Shown in pieces: positions 10,746-20,800 of a stretch of DNA of 64,000 bases (positions are counted from its first letter, which is position 1; each line of letters begins with the position of its first letter). The notes under the pieces are model-generated. The model did no database searches. It worked only from the letters and a program-made list of their open reading frames with translations, and had not been told where the DNA came from. This DNA comes from Shewanella oncorhynchi (GTDB lineage Bacteria > Pseudomonadota > Gammaproteobacteria > Enterobacterales > Shewanellaceae): positions 372,001 to 436,000 of the forward strand of contig NZ_JABAEB010000002.1 of NCBI RefSeq assembly GCF_012584455.1, written 5' to 3'. Made by a program: the position numbers and the translations under genes.

Positions 10746-11456
10746 ATGAAAATTGGAATTATTGGCGCAATGGAGCCAGAAGTCGCTCACCTGATCGCCG
10801 CCATGACAAATGCGACATCGCAAACCATTGCTGGTATTGAATTTATTGCTGGTACTCTCGCGGGTAAAGACGTAGTAGTGACTCGCTCAGGCATAGGTAA
10901 AGTCGCCGCAAGTATTGCGACCACGCTACTCATCGAAAAATATGCGCCGGATGCGGTGATCAATACTGGTTCTGCCGGTGGTTTTGTGGATTCGCTGGCC
11001 ATTGGCGATATCGTGATTTCTTCTGAAGTGCGTCACCATGATGTGGATGTCACCGCCTTTGGTTATGAAATTGGCCAAATGGCGCAGCAACCTGCTGCGT
11101 TTATTCCTGCCGCACATTTAGTTGAAGCAGCCAACAAAGCGATTGCTCAACTGGGTGAAGTCAAAGCGATTGAAGGTTTGATTTGTACTGGCGACAGCTT
11201 TATTTGCGATCCTGTTCGCACCCAAGCCATGCTCAAAAACTTCCCGACTATGGCTGCCTGTGAGATGGAAGGCGCGGCAATCGCTCAAGTTTGTCATCAG
11301 TTTGGAGTGCCATTTGTGGTGATCCGCTCTTTATCGGATAACGCCAACAATGACTCGCCAGTGGATTTCGACTCTTATATTGTCAAAGCGGGTTATCACT
11401 CGGCTCTGATGGTGATGTTGCTGCTTGAGCAACTGAATCCTAGCGCAGTAAAATAA
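10746..11456 (+). CDS. mtnN: 5'-methylthioadenosine/S-adenosylhomocysteine nucleosidase
   Basis: Hydrolyses methylthioadenosine, S-adenosylhomocysteine and 5'-deoxyadenosine, releasing adenine; it supports methionine salvage and AI-2 synthesis. The N-terminus [13 protein letters not shown] holds the catalytic base E12. [21 protein letters not shown] and [10 protein letters not shown] are the family's phosphorylase-fold motifs, the last with the catalytic Asp. I start at ATG after AAAGG because it aligns with E. coli MtnN (236 versus 232 aa); an upstream GTG would add 13 residues. A CbiB-like gene follows 22 bases later. Confidence 0.95.
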   Translation: MKIGIIGAMEPEVAHLIAAMTNATSQTIAGIEFIAGTLAGKDVVVTRSGIGKVAASIATTLLIEKYAPDAVINTGSAGGFVDSLAIGDIVISSEVRHHDVDVTAFGYEIGQMAQQPAAFIPAAHLVEAANKAIAQLGEVKAIEGLICTGDSFICDPVRTQAMLKNFPTMAACEMEGAAIAQVCHQFGVPFVVIRSLSDNANNDSPVDFDSYIVKAGYHSALMVMLLLEQLNPSAVK

Positions 11457-11478
11457 TCACTTAAGTGGAAAGTACCGA

Positions 11479-12468
11479 ATGCACACCTCTTTTTATCAAC
11501 AACTTGTCGAGATAGATGGCGCTTTGTTTGAAGGCTTTTTGGTACTTTTTTTTGCTTTGTTATTGGCGCGGTTAGCGCCATTGCCACGGGAAATGCAGCC
11601 GCTTATTTGGTTTAGCCATTTAGCCAAGCAACTCGCTGCCAAAGTGAATCGCCCTGAACGCTCTCCAAGCCAACAAGCCACAGCAGGCTTTTTAGCTATG
11701 TTGCTATTGCTGTTTCCATTTTGGGCCATTATCACCTTTTTGCTCGAACTGGCTGCCTTTCCATGGTTTTTCGAATTTTTGGTGCTTTATCTGTGTTTAA
11801 CCGATGCAGGGTTTAGCCAAGTCGCCGATGAAATCGCTAAAGCCTTAAAACGTGGAGACAATGCCAGCGCAAAAAAGCTTTTACAGCCTTGGGTGGTGCG
11901 CGATACCGATAGTTTGTCGGAAATCGGCCTAGCCAAAGCCACCATAGAAAAACTCGCCACAGCGCCTATTTACGGCACAGCATCGACCATTTTCTTTTTC
12001 GCTATTGCTGGAGCACCGCTAGTGCTAGCAGTGCGCATGCTCAAACAACTCGAATTGAGCTGGCCGCCCATTCAACCAAAGTATCAACATTTCTGCAGTA
12101 CTGTGAATGGTGTATCGATTATCTTGCTGGCGATTCCGGCTTGGTTGTGGAGCCTGTCGCTCGCCATTCAAGGCGGGCCTAAGGCGTTTGCAAAACTTTT
12201 TAGAGCCCCTAAAAATCATCACGCTATTCGAGGTTATGTTCTCAGTGTGAATCTCGTGGCCAGTATTTTGAGAATCGAGCTCGGTGGACCACAGAAGTTT
12301 GCTGGCGTGCGTATCAATGTGGATAAATTATGCTACGGTCCGCAGCCAACCAGTGATGACATCACGCCTGCAATCAAGCTGACCTCACGTGCCTGTGCTA
12401 TCTGGTTTAGCTTTATCATTATACTGCCCTTGTTATGGGCAAGTTTACGTTGGTTACAAAGCCTGTGA
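11479..12468 (+). CDS. CobD/CbiB-like membrane protein, altered active-site region
   Basis: Polytopic membrane protein of 329 aa with the CbiB/CobD layout: hydrophobic segments near residues 15-30, 65-110, 165-185, 210-230 and 305-325. It keeps the cytoplasmic RDTDSLSE block (CbiB has RDT..L.E). The block after it, normally AEN..DG..AP, is here ATAPIYGTAST. Real CbiB joins aminopropanol phosphate to cobyric acid; loss of this block makes that doubtful. No other cobalamin gene is nearby. It follows mtnN closely, probably in the same transcript. Family assignment is moderately secure and function is unknown. Confidence 0.68.
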   Translation: MHTSFYQQLVEIDGALFEGFLVLFFALLLARLAPLPREMQPLIWFSHLAKQLAAKVNRPERSPSQQATAGFLAMLLLLFPFWAIITFLLELAAFPWFFEFLVLYLCLTDAGFSQVADEIAKALKRGDNASAKKLLQPWVVRDTDSLSEIGLAKATIEKLATAPIYGTASTIFFFAIAGAPLVLAVRMLKQLELSWPPIQPKYQHFCSTVNGVSIILLAIPAWLWSLSLAIQGGPKAFAKLFRAPKNHHAIRGYVLSVNLVASILRIELGGPQKFAGVRINVDKLCYGPQPTSDDITPAIKLTSRACAIWFSFIIILPLLWASLRWLQSL

Positions 12469-12512
12469 TATGATGCCGCATTATCTCAACGTGAAGTTAA
12501 AGGCTGACCATC

Positions 12513-12902
12513 TTGCTCGAAAACATGCATGTTTCATTAACAACACCTGCGTTGTTATTTCCTGCTATCTCATTGTTACTATTAGCTTATACCAATCGTT
12601 TTTTTGCCTTAGCCGCATTAATCCGAAATTTAAGCAATGGTGAAAAACCCGTACATAAAGATCAAATTAAGAACCTGAGCCAGCGTATTACCATCATTCG
12701 TCGAATGCAGGAAGCAGGCGTGTCAAGCTTTGCCCTATGCGTACTGTGTATGATTTTTATCTATATCGGCTTTAATAAAACCGGCTCAGTGATTTTTGGC
12801 GCTAGCCTACTGCTCTTGCTCTATTCACTGATTTTATCTGTGATTGAAATCCGCATCTCTGTGGACGCATTAAATATCCATATCAAAGAGATGAGTAAAT
12901 GA
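12513..12902 (+). CDS. DUF2721 family small membrane protein
   Basis: 129-residue protein with an N-terminal membrane segment ([20 protein letters not shown]), a charged cytoplasmic stretch (about 40-65, IRNLSNGEK...RITIIRRMQ) and two more membrane helices. The pattern matches DUF2721, which has no known function. TTG at 12513 has AAAGG ten bases upstream; an in-frame ATG at 12525 lacks a ribosome binding site, so either start is possible. The stop overlaps the next gene by four bases (ATGA), so the two are translationally coupled. Confidence 0.75.
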   Translation: MLENMHVSLTTPALLFPAISLLLLAYTNRFFALAALIRNLSNGEKPVHKDQIKNLSQRITIIRRMQEAGVSSFALCVLCMIFIYIGFNKTGSVIFGASLLLLLYSLILSVIEIRISVDALNIHIKEMSK

Positions 12903-13525
12903 GCCAGTGGATCTACTTTTTTGATTTATGGGGTACCGCTGTATTTGCATTATCCGGCGCACTTGCCGCTGGACGCCATAGAATGGACCCCTTTGGCGTA
13001 ATCGTGCTCGCCTCGGTTACCGCTGTCGGTGGTGGCAGTATTCGTGATGCCTTAATTGGTGCAACGCCAGTGTTCTGGATCCGCGACCCGAATTACATCA
13101 TAGTGATCCTCGCGACCGTGCTCGTCTGTTTGCTATTAGTCCGTCGCCCTCGTAAGGTACCCGAGTATATTTTACCCGTTGCAGATGCCTTTGGATTGGC
13201 CCTCTTTACCGTGATAGGTGCTGAAAAGGCCCTCAATATGGGCTTGAGTGGGATGATTGCCGTTGTAATGGGCTTGATCACAGGCGTGGGAGGAGGCATT
13301 ATTCGAGACTTACTGTGTAGACAAGTTCCTATGGTCTTACGCACAGAAGTCTATGCCACAGCTTCGATCATAGGTGGTATCGGCTATACCGTGAGCTTAG
13401 CCTACGGTATGGGCGAAAAAATGGCGCTATTTCTGGCGATGGCCAGTGCCCTGTTAATCCGCTTAAGTGCCATCAAGTGGCATCTTTCATTACCGGCCTT
13501 TGATCTCAAGACCAAGAGGGAATAG
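12899..13525 (+). CDS. TRIC/UPF0126 family cation channel protein
   Basis: 208-residue polytopic membrane protein built as a tandem repeat. The repeated glycine motifs [12 protein letters not shown] and [15 protein letters not shown] mark the bacterial TRIC (trimeric intracellular cation channel, UPF0126/YadS) family. About seven helices are visible. Prokaryotic TRIC homologues form monovalent cation channels (established); the ion and role here are unknown. It overlaps the DUF2721 gene by ATGA and is followed within two bases by the NTF2-like gene, so these are an operon. Confidence 0.85.
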   Translation: MSQWIYFFDLWGTAVFALSGALAAGRHRMDPFGVIVLASVTAVGGGSIRDALIGATPVFWIRDPNYIIVILATVLVCLLLVRRPRKVPEYILPVADAFGLALFTVIGAEKALNMGLSGMIAVVMGLITGVGGGIIRDLLCRQVPMVLRTEVYATASIIGGIGYTVSLAYGMGEKMALFLAMASALLIRLSAIKWHLSLPAFDLKTKRE

Positions 13526-13526
13526 T

Positions 13527-14018
13527 TTGCGAATATTGTGTTTTATTTTGTGCCTCATTTTTGTTCCAGCCCTCAATCCTGCAGCGGCGCAAGCCAACTC
13601 AGGTGAAATGCCACAAGAACAGCAGTTAGCCGTAAAATATATGAATGCGCTAACTGAACATGACTATAAGACACTGCGAAAATTCTATAACCGCGAAAGC
13701 GTCTTCTTCGACAAAACCGCCAACCGTAAATACACTGGCGGCCGCTTCATCATCGACTTCCTTGAGCGCGCCCACGAGGGCGTGCTCGAGTACAACTTCA
13801 ACATAGAACATATGTATAACGCAGGCTCTTTAGTAGTGATGATAGGTAACTATCATTTCAAGGGTCCAGGTGAACAATTTGGCAAACCGGGGAAAATTAT
13901 CGATGTTGCGATACCTGGTGTGACAAGCCTTAAGATCGACATGCTCAATCGCAGAGTAACGGAACATGTCGACCTAATCGATTACCAGACCATGTCAGAC
14001 CAATTAGCGATGCAGTAG
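13527..14018 (+). CDS. Secreted NTF2-like (SnoaL-type) protein
   Basis: 163-residue protein starting at TTG, with GAGGGA seven bases upstream. A signal peptide (MRILCFILCLIFVPALNPAA) is likely cut after AAAQA. The mature part resembles the NTF2/SnoaL fold: a helical start (EQQLAVKYMNALTEHDYKTLRKFY), then VFFDKT and a run of beta strands. Such domains bind small ligands or act as isomerases; none can be named here. It is the last gene of the DUF2721-TRIC group. The longer frame from 13467 overlaps the TRIC gene and has no signal peptide. Confidence 0.65.
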   Translation: MRILCFILCLIFVPALNPAAAQANSGEMPQEQQLAVKYMNALTEHDYKTLRKFYNRESVFFDKTANRKYTGGRFIIDFLERAHEGVLEYNFNIEHMYNAGSLVVMIGNYHFKGPGEQFGKPGKIIDVAIPGVTSLKIDMLNRRVTEHVDLIDYQTMSDQLAMQ

Positions 14019-14144
14019 TCACAAAATTTACCCGTCTTTGAAACTTGATCCCTAAAAACGAGTCGAAACTAACAATGAGTCAATACCACTGCGTATTTTA
14101 CCTTTGAAAAATTGACTGAGCCGTTTCGTTTCAATGAGGTTTGT

Positions 14145-14573
14145 ATGAAGTTTTTTGGATTGATTGCCCTACTCGCCCTTAATGGCTTAATACTGGCCCC
14201 CAAAGCACAGGCTTTACAGCCCATTATCGTTTCCTACGCCGTTCAGCCAGTAAGCCATTTTAATCAACAACTACGTACCGCTCAGGCGCAACATCAGCCT
14301 TGGTCGGAAGATCCCAATAAAATCAGCAGCCAATATGCAGGCAACAAATTTACTTTAGTGCGAACTCAAACCAATAAAGATGGCATTTTAACCTATCAAG
14401 TGAGCGAGCTTTCCAAGCAGCATCCACAGATGCTGTTGATTATCTCACTGAAACAAAACGCTAAACTTTGGCAGGTAAGTTCGGCCCAATTGGCATGGAA
14501 ATGCAGTGGCGGGCAACACTTTGGCACCGACAGATGTAATATCGCCGAGCATGAGGCCAACACAGCGCCTTAA
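14145..14573 (+). CDS. Small secreted protein of unknown function
   Basis: 142 residues. The chosen ATG has GAGG about seven bases upstream and gives a clean signal peptide (MKFFGLIALLALNGLILAPK, then AQA). The mature part has no family I recognise. It contains a cysteine pair near the end (WKCSGG...DRCNIAEHE), which may form a periplasmic disulfide. A strong bidirectional terminator follows. A start at 14112 would hide the signal peptide and lacks a ribosome binding site. Confidence 0.6.
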   Translation: MKFFGLIALLALNGLILAPKAQALQPIIVSYAVQPVSHFNQQLRTAQAQHQPWSEDPNKISSQYAGNKFTLVRTQTNKDGILTYQVSELSKQHPQMLLIISLKQNAKLWQVSSAQLAWKCSGGQHFGTDRCNIAEHEANTAP

Positions 14574-14600
14574 TCTTGTTTTGTGAAAAGATTCAAAAAC

Positions 14601-14627
14601 AAAGAGCGCCCTAAGGCGCTCTTTTTG
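14601..14627. terminator. Bidirectional intrinsic terminator
   Basis: AAAGAGCGCC, a 4-base loop CTAA, then GGCGCTCTTTTTG. A-run and T-run flank the stem, so it can serve both the secreted protein gene on the left and the convergent tyrS. Confidence 0.9.
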
Positions 14628-14672
14628 TTCGTTTAAACTTACTGTAGCGTAAATCTAACTAAACCAACGTCA

Positions 14673-15866
14673 CTATACCAAAGTCACTTTGGCAAACTTA
14701 CGTTTACCGACTTGGAATACAGCAACAGTACCCGTGAACAAAGTCATACGGCTATCTTCTAGCTTTTCGCCGTCCATCTTCACCGCGCCTTGCTTGATCA
14801 TCCGCATCGCCTCTGAAGTCGACGACACTAAGTCTGCGTCTTTCAACAGATTGGCAATCGCAATACCTTCACCGGCAGCTAACTCAATTTCTTCGATATC
14901 ATCGGGGATCATGCCCTTAGAACGATCGACAAAGGCTTGATGCGCACTTTCGGCAGACGCTGCATCATGGAAACGTGTGATAATTTCCTTAGCTAAGGCG
15001 ATTTTAGTGTCACGCGGGTTAGACCCATTCGCCACATCTTGCTTAAACTGTTCAATTTCAGCCAGTGGGCGGAATGACAGTAGTTCAAAGTAGCGCCACA
15101 TCAAGTCATCCGAAATTGACATCAGCTTGCCAAACATTTCATTGGCAGGTTCGCTCACGCCAATATAGTTATGCGCCGATTTAGACATTTTCTTCACGCC
15201 ATCTAAACCTTCAAGCAGCGGCATCATGATCACAGCTTGTGGCTTTTGGCCTTCGGCTTTTTGCAGCTCACGGCCCATTAACAGGTTGAACTTTTGATCT
15301 GTACCACCCAGCTCAACATCGGCCTGCAGCGCAACTGAGTCATAGCCCTGAAGTAAAGGATACATAAACTCATGAATCGCAATCGACTGACCCGAGGCAT
15401 AACGCTTCTTAAAATCATCACGCTCCATCATACGAGCCACAGTTTGCTTAGACGCGAGACGGATCATACCAGCGGCGCCCAATGGCTCTAACCAGCTAGA
15501 GTTGAATTCGATACGAGTCTTAGCAGGATCGAGGATCTTGTAAACCTGTTCTTTATAGGTTTCTGCGTTCGCTAAAACTTGTTCACGGGTGAGCGGCGGA
15601 CGTGTGCTATTTTTACCACTTGGGTCCCCCACCATACCAGTAAAGTCACCAATCAAAAAAATGACTTCATGACCTAACTCTTGGAATAATCTTAATTTAT
15701 TTAAGATTACTGTATGTCCAAGATGGATATCCGGAGCGGTAGGGTCAGCGCCTAACTTAATACGGAGTGGACGTCCTTCTTTGAGTTTTTCCAGCAGATC
15801 CGCTTCGAGTAAAATCTCATCGGTACCACGTCTAATTTCTGCTAATACTTGGTCTAAATCAGCCAT
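14673..15866 (-). CDS. tyrS: Tyrosyl-tRNA synthetase
   Basis: Class I aminoacyl-tRNA synthetase charging tRNA-Tyr. The HIGH-type motif is HLGH in [12 protein letters not shown] (residue about 45), and the KMSKS loop is intact ([12 protein letters not shown]). A C-terminal S4 RNA-binding domain ends the protein ([19 protein letters not shown]). Length (397 aa) and sequence match the H. influenzae-type TyrS. I start at [14 protein letters not shown], which aligns with homologues and has AGGAG upstream; the longer frame adds ten residues. It is divergent from the murein hydrolase gene. Confidence 0.95.
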   Translation of the reverse strand: MADLDQVLAEIRRGTDEILLEADLLEKLKEGRPLRIKLGADPTAPDIHLGHTVILNKLRLFQELGHEVIFLIGDFTGMVGDPSGKNSTRPPLTREQVLANAETYKEQVYKILDPAKTRIEFNSSWLEPLGAAGMIRLASKQTVARMMERDDFKKRYASGQSIAIHEFMYPLLQGYDSVALQADVELGGTDQKFNLLMGRELQKAEGQKPQAVIMMPLLEGLDGVKKMSKSAHNYIGVSEPANEMFGKLMSISDDLMWRYFELLSFRPLAEIEQFKQDVANGSNPRDTKIALAKEIITRFHDAASAESAHQAFVDRSKGMIPDDIEEIELAAGEGIAIANLLKDADLVSSTSEAMRMIKQGAVKMDGEKLEDSRMTLFTGTVAVFQVGKRKFAKVTLV

Positions 15867-15992
15867 CTCGGCAGGGACTCCTAAGGCCATGATCATAAAA
15901 TGAAGAGACTTATGTTACTTGTTAGCCACCACAATTGAAAGTGTGTACACTAACGGGATTATTTAAGTCTCTGGTTATTGGTATCGGCGTCA

Positions 15993-17399
15993 ATGGGAAA
16001 GGTTATAACGTTATTTAAATTGTTGCCTAAAAAGCATCAAATTCTCCTTAGCATTCTTTCAGTTATCACAATGATAACCATGCTTCTACCTTCTGAAGAA
16101 GCACAAGCTTCAAGACAAACCACTAGCATTGATGACCAAGCTCAAATCAACACCCGTTATGATGTGCCCTTAGCTTTTCGCTCGCCTGAACGCCCTGAGT
16201 TACCAGAAGGTCAAACAGATAATGCTCCGACAACGGCAGAACCGTTATCCTCACCCGATGCGCTCGCTACAGCTGGAGCTAATAATCAAGCCGCAGGATC
16301 CCACGAAAGCGCTCTTCACAGAGATGTCGAACATTTTAACGTCAAAAATGGTGATACTTTAGCCGCGGTATTTGATCGCGCTGGCTTAACCAGCAAAGAT
16401 GTTTATGAAATCACCCAGTTGCCTTTAGCCAAGCAAAACTTGCTTAAGATAATGCCGGGCGAAGAAATTGTGATTTCAAAGGATGCAAACGGTAATTTGA
16501 CTGAAGTGCGTTATCGAGTCGATGCTATTTCCACCCTAGTCATCACTAAAAGCCAAGAGCAATACAACGAAAAAATCTCAGAAAAGGATGTGGAAATTCG
16601 CAGCCATTTCACCAGTGCCAAAATTAAGAGCAATTTCTGGAATGCCGCCGTCGATGCAGGCATGTCTGCCAACCAGATATTACAATTATCGACCGTATTC
16701 GGCTGGGATATCGACTTCGCCTTAGACTTACGCGAAGGCGACAGCTTCGCCATTATTTACGAGCAAGAATATGCCGATGGTGAATTTTTGCGTAATGGCA
16801 ATATCTTAGCTGCAGAATTTGTTAACCAAGATGAGCGCTATACTGCCATTCGCTATACCGACGGTAACTATTATTCCGAAAATGGCACTAGCATGCGTAA
16901 AGCCTTCCTGCGCTCACCGGTCGATTTTAAGTATGTCAGCTCCAACTTTAACCCAAGACGTTTGCACCCAGTGACGGGCCAAGTCAAAGCCCATCGGGGT
17001 GTAGACTATGTCGCAGCCATTGGCACGCCCATTAAAGCTGCGGGTAGTGGACGCGTTATTGAGTCTGGTTATAATCAATTCAACGGTAACTATGTGTTTA
17101 TCAAACATAACGATACCTATACCACCAAATATCTACACCTCACAAAACGTAATGTCAGCAAAGGCGCCAACGTTAAGCAAGGACAAATTATTGGTACTTT
17201 AGGTAAAACAGGCCGTGTCACAGGGGCTCATTTACATTACGAATTTATCGTCAATGGCGTACACCGCAACCCGAGAACGATTACGCTACCGAAATCCGAA
17301 TCAATTGCGAGAAAAGAAAAAAATCAATTCGATGCACTTAGCAAACAATTGATGACTACACTTTCGCAAAACAAGCAAACGCAATTGGCAATGCAATAA
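15993..17399 (+). CDS. OapA/LysM-type murein DD-endopeptidase, M23 family
   Basis: Envelope hydrolase of about 468 aa. A membrane anchor near residues 20-37 ([17 protein letters not shown]) is followed by a low-complexity linker, an OapA/LysM-like domain (about 115-165, [17 protein letters not shown]) and a C-terminal M23 lysostaphin-type peptidase. Zinc ligands are visible in HRGVDY and HLHYE. It resembles MepM/YebA, which cleaves D-Ala-mDAP crosslinks. The start is uncertain: ATG 15993 or TTG 15978. anmK follows 20 bases later, linking murein hydrolysis with recycling. Confidence 0.87.
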   Translation: MGKVITLFKLLPKKHQILLSILSVITMITMLLPSEEAQASRQTTSIDDQAQINTRYDVPLAFRSPERPELPEGQTDNAPTTAEPLSSPDALATAGANNQAAGSHESALHRDVEHFNVKNGDTLAAVFDRAGLTSKDVYEITQLPLAKQNLLKIMPGEEIVISKDANGNLTEVRYRVDAISTLVITKSQEQYNEKISEKDVEIRSHFTSAKIKSNFWNAAVDAGMSANQILQLSTVFGWDIDFALDLREGDSFAIIYEQEYADGEFLRNGNILAAEFVNQDERYTAIRYTDGNYYSENGTSMRKAFLRSPVDFKYVSSNFNPRRLHPVTGQVKAHRGVDYVAAIGTPIKAAGSGRVIESGYNQFNGNYVFIKHNDTYTTKYLHLTKRNVSKGANVKQGQIIGTLGKTGRVTGAHLHYEFIVNGVHRNPRTITLPKSESIARKEKNQFDALSKQLMTTLSQNKQTQLAMQ

Positions 17400-17419
17400 C
17401 GACGGATGGATTCCTCCCA

Positions 17420-18529
17420 ATGAAAAACGCTTATTATATTGGACTTATGTCAGGCACCAGCATGGACGGTGTCGATGCAGTATTGGTCGACTTTTCAGGC
17501 GCACAGCCGCAGCTTATCGCCAGCCATACCGAAGCTATTCCGAGCCATTTGCTCAAAGGTCTACAGCGCCTGTGCTTACCCAGCTCAGATGAAATTAACC
17601 GCCTCGGCCGTTTAGATCGTAATGTGGGTCAGCTGTTTGCCTTAGCCGTCAATAATCTGATGGCTAAATGTGCTATTGCGAAAGAAGATGTCATCGCCAT
17701 TGGTAGCCATGGTCAAACTGTGCGCCATATGCCAAACCTCGAAGTGGGTTTTACCTTACAAATAGGCGATCCTAATACTATTGCGACCGAAACAGGCATA
17801 GATGTCATTGCCGATTTTCGTCGCAAAGATATTGCCCTTGGTGGCCAAGGCGCGCCCTTAGTACCCGCATTCCACCAGCAAACCTTTGCCCAAATCGGTA
17901 AAAAACGTGTCATCCTCAATATTGGTGGTATTGCCAATATCACCTATCTGCCGGGCAATAGTGAAGAAGTCTTAGGCTTTGATACAGGGCCAGGCAACAC
18001 CTTAATTGATGCCTGGATGCAACAGGTTAAAAGTGAACCCTTCGATAAAAATGGCGAATGGGCTGCATCCGGAAAAACTGATCAAAGCTTATTAACTCAG
18101 TTGCTTTCGCATCCGTATTTTTCCCTTGCTTACCCTAAAAGCACTGGTCGCGAACTGTTTAACCAAGCTTGGTTAGAGCAGCAATTATCGCCCTTTAATC
18201 ATTTAGATGAAGAAGATATTCAATCAACTTTATTGGATTTAACCTGCCACAGCATAGCCCAAGACATTATTAAACTATCCAATGAAGGGGAATTATTCGT
18301 CTGTGGCGGCGGTGCATTTAATGGTCAACTGATGCAGCGTCTTGCAGCCTTATTATCAGGTTATAAGCTGGATACTACCTCGGCCCTTGGCGTCGATCCT
18401 AAGTGGGCAGAAGGCATCGCCTTTGCCTGGCTCGCCATGCGCAATCACTTAGGTTTACCCGCTAATCTCCCTGCAGTAACAGGCGCCTCCCGCGAAGCAG
18501 TACTCGGCGGACGATTTAGCGCTAAGTAA
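17420..18529 (+). CDS. anmK: Anhydro-N-acetylmuramic acid kinase
   Basis: Phosphorylates 1,6-anhydro-MurNAc while opening the anhydro ring, giving MurNAc-6-phosphate in murein recycling. The N-terminal ATP-binding motif [18 protein letters not shown] is family-specific, and [20 protein letters not shown] and [14 protein letters not shown] are also present. 369 aa is the normal length. It is probably cotranscribed with the M23 peptidase gene upstream. Confidence 0.95.
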   Translation: MKNAYYIGLMSGTSMDGVDAVLVDFSGAQPQLIASHTEAIPSHLLKGLQRLCLPSSDEINRLGRLDRNVGQLFALAVNNLMAKCAIAKEDVIAIGSHGQTVRHMPNLEVGFTLQIGDPNTIATETGIDVIADFRRKDIALGGQGAPLVPAFHQQTFAQIGKKRVILNIGGIANITYLPGNSEEVLGFDTGPGNTLIDAWMQQVKSEPFDKNGEWAASGKTDQSLLTQLLSHPYFSLAYPKSTGRELFNQAWLEQQLSPFNHLDEEDIQSTLLDLTCHSIAQDIIKLSNEGELFVCGGGAFNGQLMQRLAALLSGYKLDTTSALGVDPKWAEGIAFAWLAMRNHLGLPANLPAVTGASREAVLGGRFSAK

Positions 18530-18562
18530 TTGGCCTTCGCAAAATACTAAAGCGATAACCTA

Positions 18563-18591
18563 AACAAGAGCTTCTACATGAAGCTCTTGTT
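18563..18591 (+). terminator. Hairpin after anmK
   Basis: Perfect 12 bp stem (AACAAGAGCTTC with GAAGCTCTTGTT) and a 5-base loop, followed only by GTCTTTAAA. A probable anmK terminator with a weak U-tract. Confidence 0.65.
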
Positions 18592-18963
18592 GTCTTTAAA
18601 AGACAAACTAATCTTTTCCCCCTCTTCCTGCCTAAATTTATCAAGAAAATCAGCAGCTATTTTAAAGCCATCTATTCTTAATTACTGAAGCATTTAGTGA
18701 CAGAAGCATTAGAAAAAAAGTTTCGTCACTGAAGCTTAATCAAGTCTCACTATAGTAAAAACGGATACAGGATATTGCTCTAAACAGCTCAAACACTTAG
18801 GAATAGCCTCATAGGCGTCCAATAAGAAACTGGTTTTAAGGGAACTCGTGTCTACAGCGCGATTTTGCTCACTCAGACAAGATCCGTTAATAGGCAGGTA
18901 AATTAGGAATAAAGACGCACTGATTAACAAACAAGCGTCTTTAAAAGAATAGGAAATCAAACA
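18592..18963. other. aqpZ upstream region
   Basis: About 370 bases with no convincing gene. An 8 bp inverted repeat (AAAGACGC at 18911-18918 and GCGTCTTT at 18935-18942) lies just before the aqpZ ribosome binding site AGGA. A minus-strand 74-codon frame (18736-18960) starts at TTG with no ribosome binding site and overlaps this leader; I do not call it. Confidence 0.4.
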
Positions 18964-19659
18964 ATGAACATGTCACAAAAAATGGCGGCAGAATTTCTCG
19001 GCACCTTGTGGTTAGTCCTTGGAGGCTGCGGCAGCGCGGTACTTGCCGCCGCATTTCCCGAGGTGGGCATAGGCTTACTCGGTGTCGCTTTAGCTTTTGG
19101 ATTAACCGTATTAACCATGGCCTTTGCGATTGGCCATATTTCAGGTTGTCATCTCAATCCTGCAGTGTCATTCGGCCTTTGGGCTGGCGGACGTTTTCCA
19201 GCGGCAGAATTATTGCCCTATATCGTAGCCCAAGTCGCGGGTGGAATTGTTGGCGCTGGCATCTTGTATCTCATCGCTTCAGGACAAGAGGGATTTTCAC
19301 TCGCGGGCGGATTTGCCTCTAACGGTTTTGGTGAGCACTCACCGGGTGGCTATAGCATGCTGTCGGTGATGATTTGTGAAATAGTTATGACACTGTTCTT
19401 CTTGATTATTATTTTAGGTGCCACCGATGAGCGAGCGCCTAAGGGATTTGCCCCAATTGCCATAGGGTTAGGTTTAACCTTAATTCACCTTATTAGTATT
19501 CCTGTGTCCAATACTTCGGTGAACCCAGCGCGTAGCACAGGCCCTGCACTGTTTGTCGGTGACTGGGCGGTATCACAACTCTGGTTGTTCTGGGTAGCAC
19601 CGATTGTCGGCGCCATTTTGGCAGGCTTTATCTATCGCTACTTCCGCTCGGTAGAATAA
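18964..19659 (+). CDS. aqpZ: Aquaporin Z
   Basis: Inner-membrane water channel of 231 aa with six helices and two half-helices. Both pore motifs are intact: HLNPAVS near residue 63 and SVNPARS near residue 186. The R after the second NPA is the selectivity-filter arginine. AGGA lies nine bases before the ATG. The gene stands alone between two terminators. Confidence 0.95.
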   Translation: MNMSQKMAAEFLGTLWLVLGGCGSAVLAAAFPEVGIGLLGVALAFGLTVLTMAFAIGHISGCHLNPAVSFGLWAGGRFPAAELLPYIVAQVAGGIVGAGILYLIASGQEGFSLAGGFASNGFGEHSPGGYSMLSVMICEIVMTLFFLIIILGATDERAPKGFAPIAIGLGLTLIHLISIPVSNTSVNPARSTGPALFVGDWAVSQLWLFWVAPIVGAILAGFIYRYFRSVE

Positions 19660-19675
19660 AAGCCGAAGATCTAAC

Positions 19676-19709
19676 ACAACAGCGCTCTCTTGGCGCTGTT
19701 GTTCTTTTT
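19676..19709 (+). terminator. aqpZ terminator
   Basis: 10 bp perfect stem ACAACAGCGC/GCGCTGTTGT with a 7-base loop, then TCTTTTTC. Confidence 0.88.
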
Positions 19710-19823
19710 CTAATCCCGCTCTAATGTTACCATTTAGCCAACTGGCGAATTTTGCTGTGCCCTAGGTTTTTACATTAGAGACACAACAGGCTTCGCCCTA
19801 TCCAAGCAAAAGAGATATTTTTC

Positions 19824-20204
19824 ATGAGCAAGACTGTTAAAAACCTCGCTGAGACAGCAGCAATGACGCCAGAAGCCCGTTACGATTACCTCGTTGAACA
19901 AGTTAAAGAACACAAAATACTTTGGACATTACAAGATCAAGACGGTTGCGTGATGTTAACCACTGAAGAAGAAGATTGCATCCCAATGTGGCCAACCGAA
20001 GAAGCCGCTGATTCTTGGGCTGTGGATGAATGGAGTGATTGCCAAACATTAGCGATTCCACTCGACGAATTTCACGAAAGATGGGTGCCAGGCATGGAAG
20101 ATGACGACCTATTTGTCGCCGTATTCCCAGTATTAGATGATTTAGGTGTGGTAATCCCGCCTTATGAGTTAGATCAAAGATTAGCGCCTAAGCAAAGCCA
20201 CTAA
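19824..20204 (+). CDS. DUF2750 domain protein
   Basis: 126-residue acidic cytoplasmic protein, with no signal peptide or membrane segment. Family signatures include LWTLQDQDGCVML, PMWPTEEAADSWA and DEFHERWVPGMEDDDLFVAVFP. The function of DUF2750 is unknown. AAGAGATA lies before the ATG. It is followed 31 bases later by a small membrane protein gene, with no terminator between them, so they may share a transcript. Confidence 0.8.
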   Translation: MSKTVKNLAETAAMTPEARYDYLVEQVKEHKILWTLQDQDGCVMLTTEEEDCIPMWPTEEAADSWAVDEWSDCQTLAIPLDEFHERWVPGMEDDDLFVAVFPVLDDLGVVIPPYELDQRLAPKQSH

Positions 20205-20235
20205 TCACTATCGCTATCGCTAAACGAGAATGCCT

Positions 20236-20685
20236 ATGAGCGAGCAAAAATCGGCGATACCGACACCAGAGGCAAGTACAGCCCTGAGTCAGCACTTTCC
20301 GAAACGACTCATTGCCCTATTGCTAGTGTATGTTGTTGCGTCAGTGAGTGGCTTAATCGCTAAACAAGGGGTGTTATTTTGTCTGCTAACCCTCCTGATG
20401 GTGATTGCCATTATCGGTCGGCAAAAAGCAGGGCTTATCATGCTGCGCGGCTACACAGTCGTGCAGCTTGGATTGATTAGCATGCTGCCAGTGATCATGT
20501 ACGATCCGGGCAACTTAGTGGTAGGTCCAACGACAGTGTACTTAGGTGAATGGCAGGGAAAACTGCCTGACTATGTGATTTTTATCGCTTTGATCGTCTT
20601 GTCATTACTGCAAGTTTGGATAGCATTTGATAAAAAGGTAAAGGCATGGTTTAAGCCTAAGCTTAACCTGAATATCATGAGCTAA
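20236..20685 (+). CDS. Small membrane protein of unknown function
   Basis: 149 residues with about four hydrophobic segments (near 25-45, 47-62, 70-90 and 115-135) and a basic C-terminal tail (KKVKAWFKPKLN). I recognise no family. I prefer the second of two close ATGs because GAG lies seven bases upstream of it; the first (20230) adds two residues. A strong terminator follows. Confidence 0.6.
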   Translation: MSEQKSAIPTPEASTALSQHFPKRLIALLLVYVVASVSGLIAKQGVLFCLLTLLMVIAIIGRQKAGLIMLRGYTVVQLGLISMLPVIMYDPGNLVVGPTTVYLGEWQGKLPDYVIFIALIVLSLLQVWIAFDKKVKAWFKPKLNLNIMS

Positions 20686-20714
20686 GCTCTTGTAGAAAAT
20701 AAATTTAGCCCAAC

Positions 20715-20742
20715 AAAAAGCCGTCATTGTGACGGCTTTTTT
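20715..20742. terminator. Bidirectional intrinsic terminator
   Basis: A5-GCCGTC, loop ATTGT, GACGGC-T6. It separates the small membrane protein gene from convergent erpA. Confidence 0.92.
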
Positions 20743-20800
20743 GATCTCACTCCACACCTAAAAAGATGCAAAGTTAGTCATCATTAAACAGAAAAAATTT

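Noticed and set aside
12389..12643. 84-codon frame across the CbiB-like and DUF2721 junction
   Set aside because: Overlaps both real genes in another frame and lacks any ribosome binding site.
18736..18960. Minus-strand 74-codon frame with a signal-like start between anmK and aqpZ
   Set aside because: Begins at TTG without a ribosome binding site, overlaps the aqpZ leader repeat and matches no known family.
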